A stretch of DNA of 63,038 nt from positions 2,065,089 to 2,128,126 of the forward strand of contig BFEA01000034.1 in the NCBI GenBank assembly GCA_003427395.1, in the 5' to 3' direction. Below the pieces are notes generated by a model. It was not told where the DNA came from, did not search any database, and saw only the letters and a program-made list of their open reading frames with translations. The position numbers were made by a program, and so were the translations under genes. Within the stretch, counting starts at the first letter, position 1, and every line of letters starts with the position of its first letter. This document shows positions 43,423-54,577 of this stretch, piece by piece. Origin of the DNA: Chara braunii (taxonomy: Eukaryota; Streptophyta; Charophyceae; Charales; Characeae).

Positions 43423-44514
43423 TCCCAATAACCATACCGCACCTGACCCGAACCAGCGTACCGTGGTGTGCCCAAACCTGTGTACCATATCTGTTTCAAC
43501 CCAGCGTCCCGGCCTGTACCGAGCCGCCGTACCACTAGTACAGAGCACCGTACCGTGTCGATGCGCTGTGATAGTATCGAACCTGCCCCGAACCAGAGTG
43601 ACATGCTCATCCCAAACCGACGTCCATACCACCATAATAGAGTCATGCGGCCACCTTGTAGAAGTACCAATGGCAGCACCAAACCGAGAATGTTGCCGTA
43701 AACCCAAAACCCCCACCTCGCTGATCCATCCGCCGTCACCAAAGTCTGTGGAACAGGGACCTCACTTACCCAAAAGGAATACTCTAGTTGATAGGGAGGG
43801 TAATAATCAAGAATATCGGGTAATATCAGGAAAGTCAAGAAAACCAGGAAAATCAGGGAAAGTTGGCGGAACATAGGAAAATTAGCAAGAATCGGATCAA
43901 ACCAATGAAAGGGATTAAATGGGTATTTTTGACAAAAATCCATGAGAATGGAATTTCATAGACTCGAATTAAATTTAAAAAAAAATCGTTAGTTTTGTTT
44001 CTTTTTACCATTTTTAATTCTTTTCCTTATTTTTAACCCTGTCACAGGAATCGATGAAATTCGCGGATAATTTCATCAAAGAAAATTTTGACGAAATTTA
44101 ATAAAATAACGAATATTCATTTACTTTCTTTCCTTTTATTATTTTTAATTCCTTTTCTCAATTTTAAATTTGTCAGTAGAGTTAATGAAATTTTGAGGGT
44201 TCATTCCCTCACCAATTGGCTAGTGTAAAAGGGCCGCGTTGAGCCCTAGCACCACGTCCCAACTCCGCGGCCGACCGGGTCGCGAACTACCTCGAATCGA
44301 AGGAAAAAGGGTAGGCACTACCACACCTGTTCATCACTTTAATTTCAAGAGTCAGTTTCAATAGTCGACATAGAGAATATCAGGGGTCTCTTCCCGACCC
44401 CTAATTTTTTCCGACAATTCGGACGAAAGTCCCGGTCAATCCCTCTCTAGGCAGACAATCTAAGGGTTAATCCATCGGATTTCGGGTGGCCGACTGACCT
44501 TCGGGCGCCCGACA
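43423..44514 (-). mobile_element. Element A, front part of the 5' LTR, relocated
   Basis: Reading down from 44514, TGTCGGGCGCCCGAAGG... matches the 3' LTR front 29035-30137 throughout, ending at GGTTATTGGGA. It is the missing first 1.1 kb of the 5' LTR that is cut at 9102. The switch to B gag is abrupt within the contig, with no N and at most 1-2 shared bases. Confidence 0.85.
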
Positions 44515-44518
44515 TCGT
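44515..44518. other. Target-site duplication of element A, other copy (TCGT/ACGA)
   Basis: Reverse complement ACGA directly precedes the LTR start; see 32870-32873. Confidence 0.55.
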
Positions 44519-44799
44519 GACACGCCAACATTTTCAGATGCTAGAGAAACCCTTACGAAGTACAACCATGTTCTCCCAGGCAACACAGACATCGATGATC
44601 TTCATCTTACCATGTACAAAAAAGAAAGGGTGAGTGGACACAAATGGGGAGCCCTTTTACAACCTGCTCAGTCAATCCTCTGTAACCCAGAGTAATCAAT
44701 GCTGGCAGGAGTTTTTTAGTTTCTGTTTTTTCTTATGCTATTGAAGGTTTCTGTATCATGTGTACATAAGGGACACTGGACCCGTTTTCCAGCAGGTGA

Positions 44800-46705
44800 T
44801 TCTCCCCACCAATAGATGGAGCCTCTCCCCAGGTGATAGAGGTGGCTGCTCTCATCAACACCGGTAGCACTAAAGGGAGTTCGTTTAAATTGAAAAAGAA
44901 AAAAGGAAAAAAAAAAGGAGTGGTTGGAGGCGAGCCCCGAGTTCCTTGCCCCCAACGACGACTCTCGCATAGCCTGTCTGGACGTCCCGTTGGGAACGCT
45001 GCCGAATTTCCTGGATGTCTGGGTCTTCAAGAAGAATGGACAGAAGGCCACAGTCTTCCTCTCCACGAAAATCAATCCATCTTGGTTCTGTTGAAGGCGA
45101 AAAGCCCACCTGGGCACATACCCGTTATGCCCAGCAAACACCGCAGCCCCCCAAAAACCGCCTGCTGCCCCAAACTCAACTTGTGGAGTGCCAGGGAGCC
45201 AAGGGGATATGGTTCATTAACCACCCGACTTATCGCAGCTGGGTGTTTGATGATAATCTACAGAAACCAGATGGATTTGGACGCTGCGATCCAAGCCAAC
45301 CATCAAACCCCAGCTCTACCCCCCAGATGACAGCACGTGGAGGGCAACTGGGGCACGCAGGATGGAAGAGACAGGGATCGGCTCCCTAAGACACAACATA
45401 ATTAACGAGGAACTGATCGAGGAAGAAAAAAATGGGCTAGATGATATAGATGATCTTTGCAAATTGGGGGAACAGTTAGAAAGATCACAGCAAGAAACCC
45501 GGCCACAAAAACCCACAACCGCGGTCACACCCCCTGCCAGGGAACAACCAGCTGGCCCCTCCAACATCAATCACACATCCCTCGGCCACAAAACGCACCA
45601 GCAGCCATAGGAGAAAGAGACCACGATGGGGAAGAAGAGGTTGCCGATAACCTGGAAGAAACTGTGGACGGACCGGCGGACAGGGAATGGCTGGAAAATG
45701 GCGTCGCCTAACTTGAAAGAGTGAGTGAAGTTGCACATGGCACACTGCAGGCAATAGTGTAACTTGGCCAAGGCAACATCCACCGCAACTGTTCCTGCGA
45801 GACTCACCTCTGAGAACCGCTACGACATCCTTCGTAAAGAACACGCGCTATCAGAATTTTATGCGGAACAATATAACATGAAAACCAAAATCGAAGGAGA
45901 TAAGTTGAAGATTGACATTGCAATATATGACCAGCAATTCCAGTGGCCCCAGCTCTGTGGTTCACACAAAGACATGAAATCTGCAGCCAAAAGGGCCAGG
46001 AAAATGCAGCACACCGGGCACCCCCCGGAGGAGCAACCAGAAAACTGCACGCAGACGCAGGGAGCGACCGCCTCACTACGCCGCAGAAAACAGGTATTGT
46101 AAGCACAAGTGGCTGTCCTCAAGTAGAAGAATGCCCAGGCAGAGAAAACCTGTATCACCACCCAGAAAATAGCAAACGAAGCTTCGCCGGACTTTGAAGC
46201 CGCTGCGGGCCTTGCAGCCCACAAAGAGACTGGCAAGAGGGTGGTGATTCAATTCAGATGGAACGCCAAGGTTGCAGGCTGGGAAGTGGTTGTCCGGTCA
46301 TCAGGGGAGTTCCTAATCACGACCCAGCCTGACACCGAGAACGGTGAGCTAAGAAAAATGTTAAGGGCACTAATCGATGGCCCTATAATCCAGGTCGATG
46401 CCAAGGACAGAAACACAAAAGAATGGGAGGATCGCCAGGGTCACATACACCACGAGGACATGCGACCCATTCTGGTCCCGCTGAACGAGGACAGCAAACT
46501 ACTCCCCGACCTCATCTGGCTCTCGTGGCAAGTGGTAGAAGCCATGCCATACGGACTGCTGGGACAACGGGTATTAGTGGAGAGTGCCGCAATGGCGGCG
46601 TTACTGATCTCCTCGTATAGGTTGTTTCTCTCGGACAGCGAAGGGTACCAACGCAAGGTGCAAACATTGATGGACAGGAAGGAGATCCTCTCTCTGCCTA
46701 CCTAA
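44800..46705 (+). pseudogene. LINE-like ORF1 region, degraded
   Basis: A chain of broken frames directly upstream of an endonuclease domain: ECQGAKGIWFINHPTYRSW near 45200, charged segment with CQQET near 45400-45600, and a 154-codon frame at 46241-46705 with WNAKVAGWEVVVRSSGEFL and LIWLSWQVVEAMPYGLLGQR. Position before an EN domain fits a LINE ORF1 (RNA-binding) protein, but no zinc knuckle or RRM is evident. Several frameshifts. Confidence 0.4.
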
Positions 46706-46743
46706 ACCAGCCATCACCGGCCCGAGGGGAGTGGATGAGATAG

Positions 46744-47800
46744 ATGTCGATGCAACCCGGCATGACAACTCTGCCTTGTCGAGATTTGAGGATAGTCTCA
46801 TGGAACATCAATGTTATGGCAACGCTCCTCGATAACACAGATAAATGGAACAATATCTTAAAGCACCTAGACTGGTTTGGGCCTCAGACTCCCGACATTT
46901 TGTGTCTTCAAGAGATGCACCTTACAGCAACACACGAGCACCAACTCGCTCAAACAGAAATAATCAGATGTTTAAAGTGCGTCGGTGCTTCATACTCGGC
47001 ACCGGCTCCCCGCCCTGGGACAGTAGGCGCACCCATCATCTACAACGAAAACAAACAAATGATAAAGAATATAGTCGTCCAACAGTCACGGCTGGACCCC
47101 GGCTTTGGACGCTGCCCTCATTGTGGCGGACCCACCAGGTGTGGTGCTCCGCCTGGCCTAGAACTGACCCGTTAGATATTCAGATCGAACTTTCAGAAGG
47201 CTGTCTATTTCCGCTTTAGTTCCCAGAACATGTTATTCCTCTAACCTCTACGATCAAAGTACCAATCAAAGCATGTCACTACCAATTACATTCTATTTTA
47301 CTCAACATATGACTGAACATCAGATAGTATGAAGTTATAAAAGACTGATAATGAATATGGAGGTATTACCGCTGGGAACCCTTCCCCCTTTCACAAGTGC
47401 TGAGTGTCCAAAACTCTTCAACAGATCAGGTCCAGTTCAATCCATGAATAAAACAGACATGCACAGAATAATGCAAAGACAATCCCACATGCCATGCACT
47501 AACGACGTCAACCATCAACCATTAACATTGTCCCTCACTCCCCAAACCATGTATGACAACTCTATCTTTCATGAGACTTAAGCCCAATCCCCTCACCTTT
47601 CTTCAAAGGACCCTTGAGAGTGACCAAGACCATTTAGGCAATGACCACAAGTGACAGTTTTACTGACCACAGGGTTTGCCTTTAGATGTGGGTATCAAGT
47701 CAAAGTGGAAAAAGTTGAATCGGCAACGACTGACCTGTTATCGAGAGGTAACAAAAAAATTGAGTCCTCTTTGTAGGAATTCTCCTTCAATTGCTGTAGA
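46744..47800 (+). pseudogene. LINE ORF2 endonuclease domain, truncated
   Basis: AP-type endonuclease of a non-LTR retrotransposon, which nicks target DNA. LRIVSWNINVMATLL (the N-terminal SWNI/N motif) and PDILCLQEMHL (the catalytic QE motif) are seen at 46785-46925. Continuation is frameshifted (ALIVADPPGVVLRLA near 47110). The C-terminal SDSFTDHRVCL...LDVGIKSKW (DHR motif) appears at 47650-47720 in two frames. No RT domain follows, so the copy is truncated. Confidence 0.65.
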
Positions 47801-48300
47801 TCAAAGCAGGGACCTGCACACACACAGGTCAAAAAAGATTCAACACTCCCTACTCAATTTCTCACATATTGACATCTAAGGGTGAAACCCTTAGATCTTG
47901 TTTGTGAGTTTTTTGGGATCAACATCCCAAAGTCTAACCCTTACTTTCTATCTACCCTAGGTCGTTTGTCACCCCTTCTCCTTTCGTTTCAATGAGTCTC
48001 TTTGCCTATGTCCTAAGTTGTCTTAGGGAAACTCACATTTCCCGTACTCTCAGTTCTTGCATTTTCTGTCATGCGGATAAACACACCCTTTGATGCTTAC
48101 GCCGTAGTCTAGCTGAGATTAATTCCAGTCATTGGCGGTTTCTCCCTTAAGAGTCTATCAATAAACTGAGGCTACGCGAAACTTTGTCTTTTCTTACCCT
48201 CTTCCCCGCAGTATTCGCATTATTTTCCGCTCGTTTTTAAAGGACCTTTGGAGTCGCTCCCGATGAAGCACTCCCTTTTTCCCTTCCTCTTCTTCTTGTC
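47801..48300. other. No gene seen
   Basis: AT/CT-rich sequence with no conserved frame, between the LINE remnant and the hairpin repeats. Confidence 0.5.
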
Positions 48301-49237
48301 CTAACATACGCAAGTAGTGGCTGATTCACCCGGGAATCTTCCACTACTTAATCAATTTCAAACAATTTGTTAGCCAGAAGAGTAATCGAGTCGCCCCACG
48401 GGAGCACTCAGTCACCCCTCAAAGTCCACACAGTCCTCATGGAACGAAGCAGTTCATACATTCTACTGCAAGCGATCGGATAACTCACCCAGGAGTATCC
48501 TTTTATTAGTTAAGCAGGTAGTTAGGAGGTCTATGTTGAACCGTCTCAACACTTGACCCAACATTCAGAAAAACACTCCAGACCCAGGTGTGAGTACAAA
48601 AGTCTAGTTAGTAATAGGGGGTCTTCACGGAAGTCCCCTATCACTCTTTGGTCAAAGTTCAGTCTTTCCTAAAAAATGTGTAATAGGAAGACCCTACGGG
48701 AGTTCCCCTACTACTTTCTCATAGTCAGACGAGCTAGGATTATGTTAGCGGACTCAAGCAAACACCAGGTCTTCCCTTTGCTGGAGTATTTTATTAAACA
48801 TGTCAAGGATGACCCTACGGGAGTCTCCTGTAACCTGGCTTAATGTTAAATAGATAGGCCGTCAGTACTTATTTATATCATCCATTAGTCATACATGAAC
48901 AAGTAGTTGGGTTACTCGCCCGGGAGTATCCCTCTACTGTCCAAAACACGATCGCCTCATTCCTTCCCCCCGTCAGTTGACCCCCAAATCAAGCAAGTAT
49001 TAGGATAAACCTCTCGGGAACCATCCTACTACTAGTTTGATCTGTAGGAGATCAATCAAAACAACTCTTGGTCGAGTTTCCCTTACAGTTCACCTACCTT
49101 GCCTATGCATCGTAAATGAGCAAAAGATATTTTGATTCCCACGGGAAGTCGGACAGATCTACCCAGACTTAGAAGTTCGCGTACTTACCCGGGAGCCCTA
49201 CGAAAGCCTCCAACTACCTTTAGTTTTGGTTAGTTGT

Positions 49238-50008
49238 TGATGACATATACCCCACGGGAGTACCGGATCATTTTGCTTTCATTAATAATTGAAGAACTGT
49301 ACCCCACGGGAGTACTGGATCACTTGCTTTCGTTAATAATTGAAGAAGTGTACCCCACAGGAGTACCGGATCACTTGCCTTCGTTAATAATTNNNNNNNN
49401 NNNNNNNNNNNNNNNNNNNNNNNNNNNNNNNNNNNNNNNNNNNNNNNNNNNNNNNNNNNNNNNNNNNNNNNNNNNNNNNNNNNNNNNNNNNNNNNNNNNN
49501 NNNNNNNNNNNNNNNNNNNNNNNNNNNNNNNNNNNNNNNNNNNNNNNNNNNNNNNNNNNNNNNNNNNNNNNNNNNNNNNNNNNNNNNNNNNNNNNNNNNN
49601 NNNNNNNNNNNNNNNNNNNNNNNNNNNNNNNNNNNNNNNNNNNNNNNNNNNNNNNNNNNNNNNNNNNNNNNNNNNNNNNNNNNNNNNNNNNNNNNNNNNN
49701 NNNNNNNNNNNNNNNNNNNNNNNNNNNNNNNNNNNNNNNNNNNNNNNNNNNNNNNNNNNNNNNNNNNNNNNNNNNNNNNNNNNNNNNNNNNNNNNNNNNN
49801 NNNNNNNNNNNNNNNNNNNNNNNNNNNNNNNNNNNNNNNNNNNNNNNNNNNNNNNNNNNNNNNNNNNNNNNNNNNNNNNNNNNNNNNNNNNNNNNNNNNN
49901 NNNNNNNNNNNNTAATTGAAGAAGTGTACCCCACGGGAGTACCAGATCACTTGCTTTCGTTAATAATTGAAGAAGTGTACCCCACGGGAGTACCGGATCA
50001 CTTGCTTG
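49238..50008 (+). repeat. 51-bp minisatellite
   Basis: Units of AATTGAAGAAGTGTACCCCA plus CGGGAGTACCGGATCACTTG plus CTTTCGTTAAT, about three before and two after the gap. Because 51 is divisible by three, an artificial open frame repeats every 17 codons; this is not evidence of a protein. Each unit includes the palindrome GTACCCCACGGGAGTAC. Confidence 0.9.
49393..49912. other. Assembly gap (520 N) inside the 51-bp array
   Basis: Sequence on both sides is the same repeat, so the gap is most likely further repeat units. Confidence 0.99.
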
Positions 50009-50010
50009 AC

Positions 50011-50516
50011 CTAGCCCGTAAGGTAATTAGAAAACTGCACGGCAGCGGCCCGTCACAAACGTCGAAATCAAGTAGACATAGCATCAATTTGTTATTTTAG
50101 TCGAACGAATTGCAGGGTAACTTCGCACGGCGGGAACCCCGTCATCCATCTTAGTTAGCTCATACAAGCAGTGTGACGACCTCTCTGGAGTCCCCATCAC
50201 ACTGCCTTATGTTTCAAAAACAAGCAGACTAGGTTCCTTTTTGGTTCTCCTAGGTTCCTTCCTTACATCACGCAGGATTCTTACTTAGTTCTAAAAAGCA
50301 GGTGTGCTGGGCAGCGAGAGGGAGACTGTACCCAAGACTGTGAGGGGAAAGCAAAAGGGGGGAAGGAAGTGGAAATGGAGGGGAGACTTTTGACAAGTGA
50401 TGCATCGATAAAACGTTTTTCCCCTTTCCATTGATTGCTTGCTCATTGAAAAGTTATTCAAGATATTTGACAAAGTGTTACCAACTATATTATTATTATT
50501 ATTATTATTATTGTTA

Positions 50517-50572
<56 letters not shown>

Positions 50573-50576
50573 GTTA

Positions 50577-50644
<68 letters not shown>

Positions 50645-51150
50645 GGTTGTTGTTTCATTGAAACACTATGAAATAAGCAGGGGTCAGAAAGATAGTCCTC
50701 TTGCTTTCGATGCTTTTAGTCCTGAAGAAAGTCATAAACAGTACATCATACAATCACTTAGGCAGTCCGATAGAAGGGCGTAGCCTGTAAGTCAATAAAG
50801 AAGATGCACGGCACCTTCTCGCTACCAATGTCGAAATCAAACAGACATCTCAGTTTAGTCAGATAATTGGCAGGTAGATTCGCATGGCGAGTACCCCGTC
50901 ATCCGTCTTAGTTAGCTCATGCAAACAGTGTGACAACCCTACGAGACCCTCCATCACACAACTTTGTCCTTCAAGCCCAGGCAGATTGGGTTCCTTCTCG
51001 GTTCTCCTAAGTTCCCTTCCTGAGTCAGGCAGGATTCTTACTTCAGTCACATAGTCCTTTTGTTTTCGATGTTTTTAGTCCTGAAGAAAGTCATAAACAG
51101 TAGATCATACAATCACTTAGGCATTCCGATAGAAGGGCGTAGCCTGTAAG
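50011..51150. repeat. Duplicated block (about 270 bp plus about 95 bp)
   Basis: 50011-50288 and 50781-51046 are diverged copies (GTCGAAATCAA, CGTCATCC, TTAGTTAGCTCAT, GGTTCTCCTA, AGGATTCTTACTT in order). 50695-50790 and 51052-51150 are closer copies (TCCTGAAGAAAGTCATAAAC). Together they form about two tandem units of 0.7 kb, the first enlarged by the ATT microsatellite. Confidence 0.75.
50488..50645. repeat. (ATT)n microsatellite
   Basis: About 50 trinucleotide units with two identical GTTATTTTT interruptions 66 bp apart, showing that the array itself was partly duplicated. Confidence 0.95.
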
Positions 51151-51652
51151 GGCATACGGGAAAGGAATAGGTGACGCGTACCTTATGGTTCCCTGCCTCC
51201 AAAGTTCCTCCTAAACTCCGGTAGAGCTCCCGCAATCGCCCTGTTTTCTGCCTGTTTGGTCATTCTTCTTTATAGAGTAGACTTTCAATTCAGAGAGATC
51301 ACACCATTCCAGAAAGTTGTGAAGAATAAGGAAGTGAGGGGGATAGATTACGGGAGCATGGGGAAGGATGGAGGCGGTAGGCACCGTCACATGGTGACGA
51401 CGTCTCTCTCCTCTCCAGGCGCATGCTTGCTGCCCTGGCGCACGGTTGTGGTAATAATGTTGCGCTCCTAGTGTTTGTGGTCCCCTCTTACCAACCCGGT
51501 CTCACGCCGCTTGTGCTCAGGCTACACTTCAATTAACCGGAGTGCAACATTGTCTGAGAAGTGCATAGGAAAACGTTGGGATAACAACCTTTCTTCGGGT
51601 ATTCAGGTCTGCCTTCACTTCGGGCGGACATGAGGCTTGCAGCGGTATCCGA

Positions 51653-51683
<31 letters not shown>

Positions 51684-52389
51684 TAAATAATATAATAAAT
51701 AATCTTCAAATTGCAAAATCACTTTGAAAGTTAGATAGTCCGATGCAGCCCGAACGACCGAAGTGCACTGGTAACTTACCAACAGAAAGTACTAAGTCCG
51801 AATGTTTGCAAAAGCATGCTTTAGTTGTCGCCTATGTGAGTATCCCAAGTCCTTTTTACTACTTGGTGCACTGCGCTTAGACTGTTATCACGCCGTTATT
51901 ACCAAACAGTGAACTGAGCATACCTCTTCCGATGTCAGCAGCAAAACCAAAGTTCATGCATATTCCAGCCATGCTGACCATGTACCTTGCATCCCCATCT
52001 CCCTCTTCTACGTTTTCCTTTTCTTTCCCTCTCACTTTGCTAGTCTGTCTGTTTTCGTCGCTGCCAGTTATGTCCGCCTGTGTGTGTATCTGTTTGGTTA
52101 CCTGTGTCAGGCCGTCCGCCGGCTTGTCTGTGACCGATTGTCTGTTTTTGTTTTGCCTGCTTGCATCTGTCTGTGTTTTTCTTGTCTTTTGGTTATTTAT
52201 ATATTGTTGTCTGTCTGCTTTTGTCTGCCTATCTGGCTGATTGTGTTTGATGGCTCTTCTGTCCTACTGTGTCTGTTGGAGCATCTGCTCATTGGTTTTG
52301 CATCTCACCTTGTGTAATTGTTTGTGTCTGTCTTTTGTTTATTATGCATAGTTACCTCTGTTTGTATATAAGGGCTTACACCCTAGACC
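51151..52389. other. Gene-free stretch before element D
   Basis: Contains an ATA microsatellite (51651-51700) and a T/G/C-rich stretch of TCTGTCTG-like words (52030-52340). The open frame at 51932-52240 is low-complexity and hydrophobic because of these repeats. No gene supported. Confidence 0.5.
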
Positions 52390-52839
52390 AGACCATTTTT
52401 CATTCCAGCATTCATGCTCTACCGTGTGGATCCTAACCGGAGGAACTAGCTTTGCGTCCAACCGCCCTTTCTGGTGATCATTGAAAACGAAAGCTAAATG
52501 GAACTCCTGACACGCCTTCCTTATCAACTGAGTTTCCTCTGCTGTTAGAAACCCTTCCACTCCTATTTTCATGATATCTGCTACCTCATCTGGTATGCGA
52601 TGCCCTTCCGTTGCCCGCCTCTCCCTTATAATCCGTAGGATCTCTTCTTCTTTTTCCATGGCCTCTTCCCTTGATGTTTCTACTAGGATCGAGACTGGCT
52701 TGGCCTTCTTCCCTACGGGTTTGTATTTTTGCATACTCCCTTCTGGGATCGTTCTCCTAAAAAATGAACGGTCGGGATTGGCCTTGCCACCTCCCATTGA
52801 GGCAGTAGCCTTTCTAGATTTCTTCTTCAAATCTTGCAA
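52390..52839 (-). pseudogene. Element D reverse transcriptase, N-terminal fragment only
   Basis: Starts in the frame after the protease. EVADIMKIGVEGFLTAEETQ, then FVFNDHQKGRLDAKLVPPVR and HTVEHECWNEKW correspond to the start of the element A RT (IVFSDAKRGRIDPRYAKPGR and HTPWNDAGWK). After about 52390 the similarity ends: the rest of RT, RNase H, integrase and 3' LTR are absent from this window. Element D is therefore truncated on this side. Confidence 0.75.
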
Positions 52840-54577
52840 GTGTTATCGGATCTACCCCAACTTTATGGTATCTAATAGCTTTGATGAGTTGCAGCAAGTC
52901 AGGGATTTCGAGTACTACTTCTGTCGTTTCCTTCCGTCTCTCCTTTGGCTTGGGGAGGCTGGCCCCAAGTTCAATCTCCGACTCCTTTTCTGCGAGCATG
53001 ACTCCTAGGACCTCGCCCTTCTGTCTCCTTTTCTTTAGAGGCAAACCCATTTTGATCCATTCTTTTTTGCTAAACGTCTCATCAATCATAATTTCTACCC
53101 TTTCCCTCATGCCTTCCATTCGTGCGAATGCGCCTTTCCGTGCACTTTCTTCAAACGTCGGCGACCAGGTTGCCAGCTTACCCTTGGGGGGATCCCCTCC
53201 AGTTCCGAGGAGTCGGAGGATTTGTCCGCGACCAGTTACAGGATCCTCTATGTCTACCATATACGTGCCATCATGCAGGTGCATGCCAATCATTTCTACA
53301 TTGGCGCACCAAGGTCTTCCAAGGATTATGTCATGGTCCATTTCTTCCATGACGGTCATCCGTTGAAAAGACCAGATGGATTCCCGAATTCCTGCCCTGA
53401 CCTCACATTTGGTGACATACCCAGTGAAGGGAATTTCTCCGTCCGCTCCCCTGATACTCCCTGCTACCTCCTTGTTCACTGTGCACCCCGTGATCGTTGC
53501 GAAATCCCGTCGCATGAGGGTAATTTTTGCGCCGCCATCCACTAATGCATCGGTGTGGTGAGTTCCGACCTGGACTTTAAGTTTTCCTNCAGGCAGTGCG
53601 TGGAAGCTAAGTTTAGTGCCGGGCAGTGCTCTCATTACTTCGCCACCTTCTCGGTCCAGCAGATTCAGACGAATATCGGCAAAGGCTTTTTCCAAGTCTT
53701 CCAGGCCCCCTGGAATGCTTTGGAGGTTAGAGACTACTTGTGGCGCCTCGACCTCCTCGGGTCCTTGTTCCTGTGGTTCCAGAGCCTCCTCTACTTCTAC
53801 ATGTTTACTCGTCAATAGCTGCCTGAGGCCCTTGAGCAGTCTCGGGCTTGCCTGCAGCATGGTCTGGAAGGATACTGACACCATGGCGCCCAGGAGTTTG
53901 CTCAGAGTGTCATCTAATTCGGGCAGTGTCAGAATCGGGATCTGGTACCTGAACTTCTTCTTTGCCGCCGTGGCTTTATCTACCAGTTCCTCTTCCCTCG
54001 TTTTTCCATAAACCTTCTCATGTTCCCCGGCCTCAGCTTCCTCCTGATCTGCTCTAGCCCCCGCGACTTCTTCCATTACTGTGTCTCGGATGAACTTCTT
54101 TTCCGCGCCAGCCCGTTGGGTAGTAATGTTTACCCTATCCTGCCCATTACTTTCCAGGATGAAGTTGACCTGGGGCCCGCGCCCCCTTGGTTGGTCCCAG
54201 ACAAGCTCAACTACCGGCTCTGCTTCTACGACAACTATATCCAAGTTATTCAGGAGGATGACGACACGCCGCATTCCTCCTGGCGAATTCCAGTTTACGC
54301 GCTCTCCCTGAGGTCCAAGAATCTCACCTTTGAGTGACCTACTGCACCTCTGTCTAATGATGTCGTGGTTAAGTCTCGGGCAGGTCCTTATGAAATGCCC
54401 GACCATTGTACAATATTTGCATTGTTCATTGGCCAGGTCCCTTCTGGGGAAACCTCGATTGGCTACAGCTGCCAGTATTACGGCTTTTTGGGGCGGGAGG
54501 GGGGGTCTGGACACCTGTGCCTGCATTACTAATAGCGCATTTTCCATTATGTCCATCTTGCTGTCAACCCCGTGCAC
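52814..54577 (-). pseudogene. Element D nucleocapsid and protease
   Basis: A 587-codon frame with one undetermined base (53589). Zinc knuckle CKYCTMVGHFIRTC near 54375-54425. An acidic linker of over 250 residues follows. The protease reads HTDALVDGGAKITLMRRDF: the catalytic D-S/T-G triad is D-G-G, so the Ser/Thr is lost. The second motif DIILGRPWC is present. A 130-residue linker leads to RT. The frame differs from gag at about 54580, so there is an indel or a programmed shift at the gag/NC junction. Confidence 0.75.

Larger units (their letters stand above)
48312..50959. repeat. Family of short palindromic repeats with CGGGA loops
   Basis: At least nine units of 24-40 bp have complementary arms around a conserved centre resembling ACCCTACGGGAGT. 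Arms at 48312-48320/48341-48349 (9 bp perfect plus inner GATTC/GAATC), 48478-48500, 48611-48644, 48680-48714, 48806-48829, 48902-48938, 48996-49006/49023-49033 (10 of 11), 50168-50176/50197-50205 (9 perfect), 50928-50959. Arm sequences differ between units but stay complementary within each. The 51-bp tandem array carries the same centre. Confidence 0.65.

Noticed and set aside
43423-43943. Open frame upstream of B gag, continuous with it
   Set aside because: It is LTR sequence of element A read through by chance; the same frame exists at 29686-30137 in the 3' LTR of A without gag.
49234-50100. Long open frame across the 51-bp array and gap
   Set aside because: The unit length is a multiple of three and unknown bases are read through, so the frame is an artefact.
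50431-50783. Open frames coding poly-Leu or poly-Tyr across the ATT array
   Set aside because: They arise from the trinucleotide repeat; no flanking coding signal.
48312-50959. CRISPR array
   Set aside because: Repeats are palindromic, diverged, irregularly spaced and in a eukaryotic repeat context; no cas genes.
51932-52240. Hydrophobic 102-codon frame as a membrane protein
   Set aside because: Produced by TCTGTCTG-type low-complexity sequence.
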